Source: Lachnospiraceae bacterium (GTDB taxonomy: Bacteria > Bacillota > Clostridia > Lachnospirales > Lachnospiraceae). From it: a stretch of 12,461 nucleotides of DNA. The position numbers were made by a program, and so were the translations under genes. The notes beneath the pieces are model-generated. The model searched no databases. It saw only the letters and a program-made list of their open reading frames with translations, and was not told the origin of the DNA. Positions 1-6,224 of the stretch are shown one piece after another (position 1 is the first letter of the stretch; every line of letters starts with the position of its first letter). The DNA is taken from positions 1 through 12,461 of the forward strand of contig CAAFZP010000090.1 in assembly GCA_900767585.1 (NCBI GenBank). The letters run 5' to 3'.

Positions 1-1160
1 CAGTAACCGAAGGCCATCCTGACAAAATCTGTGACCAGATCAGTGATGCCGTATTAGATGCACTTTTGGCACAGGACCCAATGAGCCGTGTCGCTTGTGA
101 GACAGCTGTAACAACCGGACTGGTACTTGTTATGGGCGAGATCACAACGAAGGCGCAGATCGATATCCAGACAATCGTCCGTGAGACAATCCGTGAGATC
201 GGTTATGACCGGGCAAAGTACGGATTTGACTGTGATACATGTGGTGTCATCGTAGCACTTGACAAGCAGTCTGCAGATATCGCAATGGGTGTGGACAAGG
301 CACTTGAGGCAAAGGAAAATCATATGTCAGACGAGGAGATCGAGGCAATCGGTGCCGGCGATCAGGGTATGATGTTCGGTTATGCAACAAACGAGACACC
401 GGAGCTTATGCCGTATCCGATCTCACTGGCACACAAGCTTGCGAGAAAGCTGACAGAGGTTCGTAAGAACGGTACACTTTCTTATTTAAGACCGGATGGC
501 AAGACACAGGTATCCGTAGAATATGACGAGAACGGAAAGCCATGCAGATTAGAGGCAGTTGTGCTTTCTACCCAGCATGACGAGAATGTATCCCAGGAGC
601 AGATCCATGCGGATATCAAGAAATATGTATTTGATCCGGTCCTTCCACAGGATATGATCGACGATGAGACGAAGTTCTTCATCAACCCAACCGGACGTTT
701 TGTCATCGGTGGACCAAACGGTGACTCCGGCGTAACCGGACGTAAGATCATTGTAGACACTTATGGTGGATATGCACGTCACGGCGGCGGAGCATTTTCA
801 GGAAAGGACTGCACAAAGGTAGACCGTTCCGCAGCGTATGCCGCACGTTATGTAGCGAAGAATATCGTGGCAGCCGGACTGGCAGAAAAGTGTGAGATCC
901 AGCTTTCTTATGCAATCGGTGTTGCAAGACCGACCTCAATCATGGTAGATACATTTGGCACAGGTAAGCTTGCAGATGACAAGCTTGTAGAGGTTGTCCG
1001 TGAGAACTTCGATCTGCGTCCGGCAGGTATCATCAAGATGCTTGATTTGCGCAGACCAATCTACAAGCAGACAGCTGCTTACGGACATTTCGGAAGAACC
1101 GATATCGACCTTCCATGGGAGAAGACCGATAAGGTGGATGATCTGAAGAAATATTTGTAG
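1..1160 (+). CDS. metK: S-adenosylmethionine synthetase, 5' end cut by window
   Basis: MetK makes S-adenosylmethionine from methionine and ATP in the cytosol, releasing phosphate and pyrophosphate. The reading frame is already open at base 3 and reads VTEGHPDKICDQISDAV, the conserved N-terminus of the family with its catalytic His and metal/ATP-binding Asp. Only about ten residues should be missing to the left. A TTG at 66 is therefore internal and not the start. Further family motifs are GAGDQGMMFGYA (ATP-binding centre), NPTGRFVIGGPNGDSG, and the glycine-rich loop GGGAFSGKDCTKVDRSA, where Cys replaces the more usual Pro after KD. The protein ends at TAG 1158-1160. The 101-base gap to the next gene holds a small ACACGG/CCGTGT hairpin (1195-1226) without a T-tract, so no clear terminator. 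Identification is secure. Confidence 0.97.
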   Translation, partial: VTEGHPDKICDQISDAVLDALLAQDPMSRVACETAVTTGLVLVMGEITTKAQIDIQTIVRETIREIGYDRAKYGFDCDTCGVIVALDKQSADIAMGVDKALEAKENHMSDEEIEAIGAGDQGMMFGYATNETPELMPYPISLAHKLARKLTEVRKNGTLSYLRPDGKTQVSVEYDENGKPCRLEAVVLSTQHDENVSQEQIHADIKKYVFDPVLPQDMIDDETKFFINPTGRFVIGGPNGDSGVTGRKIIVDTYGGYARHGGGAFSGKDCTKVDRSAAYAARYVAKNIVAAGLAEKCEIQLSYAIGVARPTSIMVDTFGTGKLADDKLVEVVRENFDLRPAGIIKMLDLRRPIYKQTAAYGHFGRTDIDLPWEKTDKVDDLKKYL

Positions 1161-1261
1161 GATATCTGCGGGAACGAATATAGTAAATCCCGGGACACGG
1201 GCATACAGATCGGACGATGTCCGTGTGCCTTGCATTTGTGATAAGAAAAGAGGATAAAATC

Positions 1262-2197
1262 ATGAAGAATATGTTGAATTTCAAGAATTTTTCGGCGGAA
1301 GAGCTGCAGAAGATTCTTGACCTTGCGCTGGATATGAAGAAGAATCCGGAGAAGTACAGCCACGCACTTGAAGGCAAGAAGCTTTACACATTGTTTGAGA
1401 AGACGAGTACCCGTACATTTCTTTCTTTTACGACGGGTATGACAGAGCTTGGCGGAACATACTACAACCAGCTCTGGAGAGACAGTAACTTTGTTCTTGG
1501 CGAGCCTGTTTCCGAGATTAAATACGTATGCCGGAATGTGGACATCATTATGGCACGTCTTGTCAAAAACGAGACGGTTGAGTTGTTCGGAGACAATGTA
1601 ACCGTACCATTTATCAACGGATGTGATAATTCTTACCATCCATGCCAGATTCTGGCTGATGCATTGACGATTATCGAGAAATTTGGCAGCCTGAATGTCA
1701 AGTTCCTGTACATCGGTGCAAAGAACAACGTATTTAATTCACTGGTTGAATTCTTCTCGAAGATGAAGCAGGGAACCCTGTACGGACTGACTCCGCTTGT
1801 AAATGAGACAGCCTGCGGTCCGGATTTCTACGAGGAAGCAAAGAAGACAGGCTACTATGTGGAGCTTGATCCGGACATGCCGATGGACGAGGTGAAGAAG
1901 TATGTGAAGGATATGGATATCTGCTATACCGACACATGGCTTGACATGGAGTTCTTCAACGATCCTGCATACCAGGATAAGAAGAAGGAACTTATGGACA
2001 AGATGATGCCATATCAGTTAAATGACGCGTTCTTAGAGGGCAGCCATGCGCTTGTGTTCCACGACATGCCAATGCATGTTGGCTTCGAGATTTCGAAGGA
2101 AGTGGAGATGAAGAATCTGGATCATATCCTGGATCAGGCAGAAAACAGAAGACATGCAGAAAAAGCTGTCATGTATACATTGATAAAAGGAATCTAA
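1262..2197 (+). CDS. Ornithine-carbamoyltransferase-like enzyme, substrate uncertain
   Basis: This is a 311-residue transcarbamylase of the aspartate/ornithine carbamoyltransferase fold. Such enzymes transfer the carbamoyl group of carbamoyl phosphate to an amino group. The carbamoyl-phosphate loop is present as FEKTSTRTFLSF (S49-T50-R51-T52), although the following residue is Phe where Arg is usual, and a second phosphate/carbamoyl element reads HPCQILAD. The two motifs that define ornithine binding in true OTCases are altered. The HCLP signature reads HDMP (residues 267-270), and the SMG loop region reads WLDME (226-230). The second substrate may therefore not be ornithine. The start at ATG 1262 follows AAAAGAGGA at a proper distance. 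An in-frame ATG at 1217 would add 15 residues without a better ribosome binding site. The next gene begins 12 bases downstream. Family assignment is firm; calling it ArgF would go beyond the sequence. Confidence 0.85.
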   Translation: MKNMLNFKNFSAEELQKILDLALDMKKNPEKYSHALEGKKLYTLFEKTSTRTFLSFTTGMTELGGTYYNQLWRDSNFVLGEPVSEIKYVCRNVDIIMARLVKNETVELFGDNVTVPFINGCDNSYHPCQILADALTIIEKFGSLNVKFLYIGAKNNVFNSLVEFFSKMKQGTLYGLTPLVNETACGPDFYEEAKKTGYYVELDPDMPMDEVKKYVKDMDICYTDTWLDMEFFNDPAYQDKKKELMDKMMPYQLNDAFLEGSHALVFHDMPMHVGFEISKEVEMKNLDHILDQAENRRHAEKAVMYTLIKGI

Positions 2198-2207
2198 GTG
2201 GTATAAT
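2180..2207 (+). promoter_or_regulatory. Candidate promoter overlapping the end of the transcarbamylase gene
   Basis: TTGATA (2180-2185) and TATAAT (2202-2207) are separated by 16 bases. They sit across the last codons of the transcarbamylase gene and just before the ATG at 2210. A transcript would start near 2214, after that ATG, so the site could drive a shortened form of the membrane protein or pyrB. It could also be a chance match in AT-rich sequence. Confidence 0.35.
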
Positions 2208-2209
2208 AT

Positions 2210-2710
2210 ATGGATGTGTGGCTTTTGGTACTGGCATTTGTGTTGTTCCTTGGCTTTGGCACAGGCGTGCTTGTCTGTGTGTCAGCGGTGAAGAAACAGG
2301 CAGGAATCATCATAAAAAGCAGATTGCATCATAAATTAAATATCTCCGAGGTCGTCTATGCGAATCTCGGACTCGTAGGGCTTGTAGTTCTTGTGTATTT
2401 CAAGATCTATGTATTTGTGCCTGCGGTGTTGATGTTTGTGCTGTTCATTGTGTTGTCCACCCGGATACAGAGTGGTATCACAGAAGATGGTGTGCTGGTC
2501 GGAAGTACATTTATTGAATGGGAATTCATGCGGTCCTACCTCCTGGAAAACCAGGGGGAGGACAGCAATGTGATCGTTTTGAAGCTCCGGGCGAACCGGA
2601 AGACGTATATCCTCGTCTGCAACCGGGAAGACCGGTTTGCGATTGATGAGATATTCCAGAGACACAATGTCCGGAAAGCTAAGGATGCGCAGGATAGTCA
2701 CACATCTTGA
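2210..2710 (+). CDS. Small membrane protein of unknown function (DUF5673-like)
   Basis: This 166-residue protein has a hydrophobic N-terminal segment (about residues 3-24), a short basic linker, and two close hydrophobic segments (about 49-66 and 68-82). A soluble C-terminal domain follows, with the pattern GITEDGVLVGSTFIEWEFM and then ILVCNREDRFAIDEIFQRHNV. Membrane anchor plus a small beta-rich domain with a Trp resembles the Firmicute DUF5673 type from memory; the exact family needs a profile search. There is no strong ribosome binding site immediately upstream of ATG 2210. The nearest purine run, AAAAGG, lies about 20 bases away, so initiation may rely on coupling to the transcarbamylase gene that ends 12 bases earlier. 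It is followed after 140 bases by pyrB. Its cellular role is not known. Confidence 0.65.
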   Translation: MDVWLLVLAFVLFLGFGTGVLVCVSAVKKQAGIIIKSRLHHKLNISEVVYANLGLVGLVVLVYFKIYVFVPAVLMFVLFIVLSTRIQSGITEDGVLVGSTFIEWEFMRSYLLENQGEDSNVIVLKLRANRKTYILVCNREDRFAIDEIFQRHNVRKAKDAQDSHTS

Positions 2711-2829
2711 AACAGCACAGGATTGCGGATGCCCGGATGCAGCAGGAAAATGTAAAGGGCGCAATCCCGGAGAAACAGCATAATATCGCGGATGTACCGA
2801 TTGCTTCTGCGCAATCGGTATCTGCGTAA
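2707..2829 (+). other. Open frame after the membrane protein, possible out-of-frame tail, with hairpin
   Basis: Directly after the membrane-protein stop, a different frame stays open for 40 codons (TTG 2707 to TAA 2827-2829) and reads as ordinary polar protein, for example MQQENVKGAIPEKQ. It has no ATG with a ribosome binding site, and the frame is closed by TAG at 2695-2697. It could be a former C-terminal tail put out of frame by an indel, or chance. The same stretch contains a perfect 9-base-pair hairpin, ACCGATTGC (2796-2804) with GCAATCGGT (2811-2819) and loop TTCTGC, with no T-tract, 17 bases before the pyrB ribosome binding site. Confidence 0.3.
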
Positions 2830-2850
2830 TAATTATGGAGGAAACGAGAA

Positions 2851-3813
2851 ATGAAACATGTAATCGATTCAACAGACCTGACCGTGGAAGAGATTGATGG
2901 TGTGCTGAAACTGGCGCAGGATATCATCAGCGACAAAGAGGCATATAGCGAAGCGTGTAAGGGTAAAAAACTTGCAACGTTATTTTTTGAACCAAGTACA
3001 AGAACAAGACTAAGCTTTGAATCAGCGATGATGGAGCTTGGTGGAAATGTACTTGGTTTTTCTTCGGCTGCTTCTTCGTCTGCGACGAAGGGCGAGAGCG
3101 TAGGTGACACAACCAGAGTGGTAAGCTGCTATGCGGATATCATTGCGATGCGTCATCCGAAGGAAGGTGCACCGATGCGGGCCTCTATGGTGAGCAGCGT
3201 GCCAATCATCAACGCAGGTGATGGCGGACATAACCATCCGACACAGACCTTGACAGATCTGCTGACAATTCTGCGGGAGAAAGGCAGACTGGATAATTTC
3301 ACGATTGGTCTGTGCGGCGATCTGAAGTTTGGACGTACCGTACATTCCCTGATCAAAGCATTGTCCCGCTATGAGAACATCAAATTCATCCTGATTGCAC
3401 CGAAAGAACTCCGCGTGCCGGATTATATTATCTCCGAAGTGCTTGAAGAGAAAAATATTCCTTATGAGGAAGTAGAGTCAATGGAAGACGTGATGGGCGA
3501 ACTCGATGTGCTCTATATGACAAGAGTGCAGAAGGAACGCTTCTTCAACGAGGCAGATTATGTCAGATTGAAGGATACATATATTCTTGATGGAAAGAAG
3601 CTTAGAAATGCAAAGCCGGATCTTGCAATCCTGCATCCGCTTCCACGTGTCAATGAGATTGCGGTAGAGGTCGATGACGATCCGCGCGCCTGCTATTTCC
3701 GTCAGGTTATGAATGGAAAATTCGTGCGTATGGCACTGATGCTGACGCTGCTCAAGGCAAATGGAGTGAAGCTGAACCTGTCTGCGGACAAGCTTGCGAA
3801 GATTCCGGAGTAA
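2851..3813 (+). CDS. pyrB: Aspartate carbamoyltransferase catalytic subunit
   Basis: PyrB joins carbamoyl phosphate and L-aspartate to give N-carbamoyl-L-aspartate, the committed step of pyrimidine synthesis. The 320-residue length is typical. Seen motifs are the carbamoyl-phosphate loop FFEPSTRTRLSFESAM (S49-T-R-T-R), the mobile loop with the active-site Lys in SSATKGES, GGHNHPTQTLTDLL, and HPLPRVNEI near the C-terminus, which separates ATCase from OTCase. The start is set by GGAGG at 2837-2841, nine bases before the ATG. No PyrR-binding anti-antiterminator was recognised upstream, although a hairpin lies at 2796-2819. The regulatory partner pyrI is on the same strand but 572 bases away. That is unusual, since the two genes normally abut. 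Confidence 0.97.
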   Translation: MKHVIDSTDLTVEEIDGVLKLAQDIISDKEAYSEACKGKKLATLFFEPSTRTRLSFESAMMELGGNVLGFSSAASSSATKGESVGDTTRVVSCYADIIAMRHPKEGAPMRASMVSSVPIINAGDGGHNHPTQTLTDLLTILREKGRLDNFTIGLCGDLKFGRTVHSLIKALSRYENIKFILIAPKELRVPDYIISEVLEEKNIPYEEVESMEDVMGELDVLYMTRVQKERFFNEADYVRLKDTYILDGKKLRNAKPDLAILHPLPRVNEIAVEVDDDPRACYFRQVMNGKFVRMALMLTLLKANGVKLNLSADKLAKIPE

Positions 3814-3823
3814 CCCGTGGTAG

Positions 3824-3879
3824 AAACCCACGCGGTGTGTTTTTAAGAGCAAAAAGGCGTGAAAAAACCCACGCAGGAA
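3824..3879 (+). repeat. 56-base direct repeat, unit A, with hairpin potential
   Basis: This is the first of two near-identical 56-base units just downstream of the pyrB stop. It starts AAACCCACGCGGTG and ends ACCCACGCAGGAA. Relative to unit B it differs at 3851-3852 (AA against CG) and by one base near the end (CACGC against CACAC). Within the unit, the AC-rich left part can pair with GTG-T-GTTTTT, and GCGTG can pair with the later CACGC. The two pairings are mutually exclusive. The A-tract/T-tract flanks make it terminator-like for pyrB. Confidence 0.7.
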
Positions 3880-3936
3880 GCTTCCGGACAAGTTCCGGAG
3901 AGAAAAGTGTGTGTGGAAGAGGGGAATTGGCCCAAA

Positions 3937-3992
3937 AAACCCACGCGGTGTGTTTTTAAGAGCCGAAAGGCGTGAAAAAACCCACACAGGAA
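3937..3992 (+). repeat. 56-base direct repeat, unit B, terminator-like
   Basis: This is the second copy of the repeat after pyrB, separated from unit A by 57 bases. Its start is preceded by extra A residues, so AAAAAC, C, CAC can face GTG, T, GTTTTT around a GCG loop (3935-3957). That is a short, imperfect, symmetric terminator-like hairpin. Tandem copies of such a hairpin between pyrB and pyrI could reduce readthrough. The origin of the duplication is not evident. Confidence 0.65.
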
Positions 3993-4040
3993 TATAACAA
4001 GGTAAATGACGACAAATGCAAATCAACCGAAGCGTAGATG

Positions 4041-4347
4041 GAGTTGTATATAATTGCAAAACATAAGCAGTCGAGCATAACATATATTTCAATATGAATT
4101 TATTCCAATATACGATATGTTTGTAGCTTAGAAGTTCTTAATGTTCTGAAAAAAATGAGCTATGTTTGAACACGATGTTCAAACAAGCCGTCAGTGAGCC
4201 ACGGATGGCGAATTGACGGCGGTGGCGTATAAAACAAATATGTAAAACAGAACATTTAGAACTTCTTAGCTTCAATACATTGTATATGGAATAAAACATA
4301 TTGAAATATATGTGGCGTCTGCGTAGAATTGCAATTATATACAACTC
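4041..4347 (+). repeat. Large structured hairpin element, copy 1 (pyrB-pyrI gap)
   Basis: The element is one long interrupted helix. Outer stem: 4041-4059 with 4329-4347, 19 perfect pairs. Second stem: 4081-4096 with 4297-4312, 16 perfect pairs. Inner stem: about 4121-4148 with 4248-4275, with conserved T-T mismatches. The apex carries two hairpins. The first is GTTTGAACA-CGA-TGTTCAAAC (4164-4184). The second is GCCGTCA/TGACGGC (4187-4193 with 4214-4220), containing GCCA-CGGA-TGGC (4198-4209) flanked by GA on both strands. It shares its core and geometry with 9627-9910, and differences between the copies often preserve pairing. There is no coding capacity. It could be a structured RNA, the RNA part of a mobile element, or a MITE-like hairpin. 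Its 3' end lies 39 bases before the pyrI start. Confidence 0.8.
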
Positions 4348-4385
4348 TGAGTCACCAGAAAGATTTGTATGAAGGAGGTAATCAT

Positions 4386-4799
4386 ATGAAGATAGATAGT
4401 ATTCAAAATGGCATTGTGCTCGATCATATTACGGCTGGCAAGGCGCTCCAGGTCTACCACGACCTTGAACTCGACAAGCTTGACTGCTCTGTAGCCATCC
4501 TGCAGAACGTAAAGAGCAGCAAGATGGGCAAGAAAGACATCCTGAAGATTGACAAGGAGTACGATGTGAACTTAGATGTTCTCGGTTACATCGATCCAGA
4601 TATCACAGTCAGCATCATCAAGGACGGGCAGACGGTCGAGAAAAAGAAGCTTGCTTTGCCGAAGAAACTGATCAATGTGAAAAAATGTAAAAATCCTCGC
4701 TGTATTACATCGACAGAACCGGGAATTGTGCATATATTTAAATTAGCGGATGAAAAAAACCGTATTTACCGCTGTATTTATTGTGAGGCAGACAAGTAA
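4386..4799 (+). CDS. pyrI: Aspartate carbamoyltransferase regulatory subunit
   Basis: PyrI binds ATP/CTP/UTP and, through a zinc domain, docks onto PyrB trimers to give allosteric aspartate transcarbamoylase. The protein has 137 residues, slightly shorter than enterobacterial PyrI. The nucleotide domain begins IQNGIVLDHITAGKALQVY, matching the family pattern. The zinc domain follows LALPKKLINV and has the four expected cysteines as CKNPRC (C-x4-C) and CIYC (C-x2-C). The start is ATG 4386, given AAGGAGG at 4372-4378. An in-frame TTG at 4329 would reach into the structured element and is not credible. With pyrB 572 bases upstream, and repeats plus the structured element between, pyrI may be expressed differently from pyrB. 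Confidence 0.96.
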   Translation: MKIDSIQNGIVLDHITAGKALQVYHDLELDKLDCSVAILQNVKSSKMGKKDILKIDKEYDVNLDVLGYIDPDITVSIIKDGQTVEKKKLALPKKLINVKKCKNPRCITSTEPGIVHIFKLADEKNRIYRCIYCEADK

Positions 4800-4803
4800 G
4801 TGC

Positions 4804-4831
4804 TTTACAAAATAATGGAATGTGTTATAAT
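4804..4831 (+). promoter_or_regulatory. Probable promoter of murA
   Basis: TTTACA (4804-4809) and a perfect TATAAT (4826-4831), 16 bases apart, lie 55 bases ahead of the murA start in the 87-base gap after pyrI. No other promoter-like pair is seen in the gap. Confidence 0.65.
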
Positions 4832-4886
4832 TATTAAGATTATGGGCTAGTAGCGTAAAAAATAACTGGCAGCACAGAGGTGTGAA

Positions 4887-6191
4887 ATGGAAAAATATGT
4901 TATAAAAGGCGGCAATGTTCTGGAAGGAGAAGTTTCAATTGCCGGTGCGAAAAACGCCGCACTCGGTATCCTTGCAGCAGCGGTCATGACAGACGAAGAA
5001 TGTATTATTGAGAATGTACCATATGTGGAAGACACCAAAACATTACTTCGTGCAATCGAGACAATTGGCGCTAAAGTAAAATACATTGACAACCACACAG
5101 TATCCATTTGCGGCGGAACGATTAAAACAGGCGAGGATGTATGTGTGGATGATGAATATATACGGAAGATACGGGCATCCTACTATCTGCTTGGAGCCTT
5201 GCTTGGCAAGTACAATTATGCACAGGTTGCATTGCCGGGCGGCTGCGATATCGGACTGCGACCAATCGACCAGCATATCAAGGGCTTTGAGGCACTTGGT
5301 GCAACCGTAGATATCGTCAATGGCGGTAAAGTTGTAGCGAAGGCAGATCATCTGGTCGGCAATCATGTATACCTTGATGTTGTAACGGTCGGTGCCACGA
5401 TCAATATCATGATGGCAGCGGTACTTGCAGAAGGCAAGACAACGATTGAGAATGCAGCGAAAGAACCGCATATTGTTGATGTCGCAAACTTCTTAAACAG
5501 CATGGGCGCAAATATCAAGGGCGCCGGAACCGACGTCATCCGTATCCGGGGCGTGCAGAAGCTAAAAGGAACCGAATACTCGATCATTCCTGACCAGATT
5601 GAAGCGGGTACATTTATGACGATGGCGGCAGCCACCAAAGGAAACGTGCTCATCAAAAATGTAATTCCAAAACACTTGGAGGCAATCTCTTCCAAGTTAA
5701 ATGAAATCGGTGCCCGCGTGATTGAATACGATGATGCAGTCCGTGTCATGGCAGACGGACGGTTCAAAGCAACACAGATCAAGACACTTCCATATCCGGG
5801 ATTCCCGACAGACATGCAGCCGCAGATGGCGGTGACACTTGCACTGTCGCAGGGAACAAGCGTCATCACAGAGAGTATATTTGAAAACCGGTTCAAGTAC
5901 GTAGGCGAGCTTTCCCGCATGGGAGCACGCATCAAAGTAGAAGGTAATTCCGCAGTGATTACCGGTGTGGATGGATACACAGGTGCCAATCTGGTAGCAC
6001 CGGATCTGCGTGCAGGTGCCGCACTTGTCATTGCAGCGCTGGCAGCAGATGGCTTTAGCACCATCGAGGATATCAAGTATATTTTGCGTGGTTACGAAGA
6101 TTTCGATGGAAAGATTCGCGCGCTTGGCGGCCAGATCGAGGTGGTCGATGACGAGCGTGACGTCCAGAAGTTTAAATTAAGAGTGGGTTAA
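4887..6191 (+). CDS. murA: UDP-N-acetylglucosamine 1-carboxyvinyltransferase
   Basis: MurA transfers enolpyruvate from phosphoenolpyruvate to UDP-GlcNAc, the first committed step of peptidoglycan synthesis, in the cytosol. The 434-residue length and two-lobed EPSP-synthase-like pattern fit. Key residues are visible: K22-N23 in GAKNAALGILAAA, the active-site Cys120 in LPGGCDIGLRPID, and the catalytic Asp in GFPTDMQPQ. Because the Cys is retained (not Asp), fosfomycin would be expected to bind. Firmicutes often carry two paralogues (MurA1 and MurA2/MurZ), and which one this is cannot be decided here. The start follows GAGGTG with about five bases of spacing. The next gene, metG, begins 33 bases later, so the two may share a transcript. 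Confidence 0.96.
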   Translation: MEKYVIKGGNVLEGEVSIAGAKNAALGILAAAVMTDEECIIENVPYVEDTKTLLRAIETIGAKVKYIDNHTVSICGGTIKTGEDVCVDDEYIRKIRASYYLLGALLGKYNYAQVALPGGCDIGLRPIDQHIKGFEALGATVDIVNGGKVVAKADHLVGNHVYLDVVTVGATINIMMAAVLAEGKTTIENAAKEPHIVDVANFLNSMGANIKGAGTDVIRIRGVQKLKGTEYSIIPDQIEAGTFMTMAAATKGNVLIKNVIPKHLEAISSKLNEIGARVIEYDDAVRVMADGRFKATQIKTLPYPGFPTDMQPQMAVTLALSQGTSVITESIFENRFKYVGELSRMGARIKVEGNSAVITGVDGYTGANLVAPDLRAGAALVIAALAADGFSTIEDIKYILRGYEDFDGKIRALGGQIEVVDDERDVQKFKLRVG

Positions 6192-6224
6192 AAGCAATCA
6201 AGAAAAATAAGGGAGGGGTTTCAT

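Noticed and set aside
66..68. TTG as the metK start
   Set aside because: The same frame upstream, from base 3, already encodes the conserved GHPDKICDQ motif, so the gene enters from the left.
3478..4092. 204-codon minus-strand frame across the end of pyrB and the repeats
   Set aside because: It has no ribosome binding site, is antisense to conserved pyrB, and its repetitive protein simply reflects the direct DNA repeats.
4041..4347. Integron attC site or CRISPR repeats
   Set aside because: There is no attC core boxes pattern, no integrase and no spacer array; the structure is one long branched hairpin present in two distant copies.
4329..4385. N-terminal extension of PyrI from TTG 4329
   Set aside because: It would be encoded in the closing stem of the structured element, and the AAGGAGG before ATG 4386 plus family alignment fix the later start.
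4344..4387. Minus-strand 68-codon frame within structured element copy 1 (about 4138-4344)
   Set aside because: It runs through the hairpin core and has no ribosome binding site. Its counterpart in copy 2 was not seen as an open frame of similar length, so coding is unlikely.
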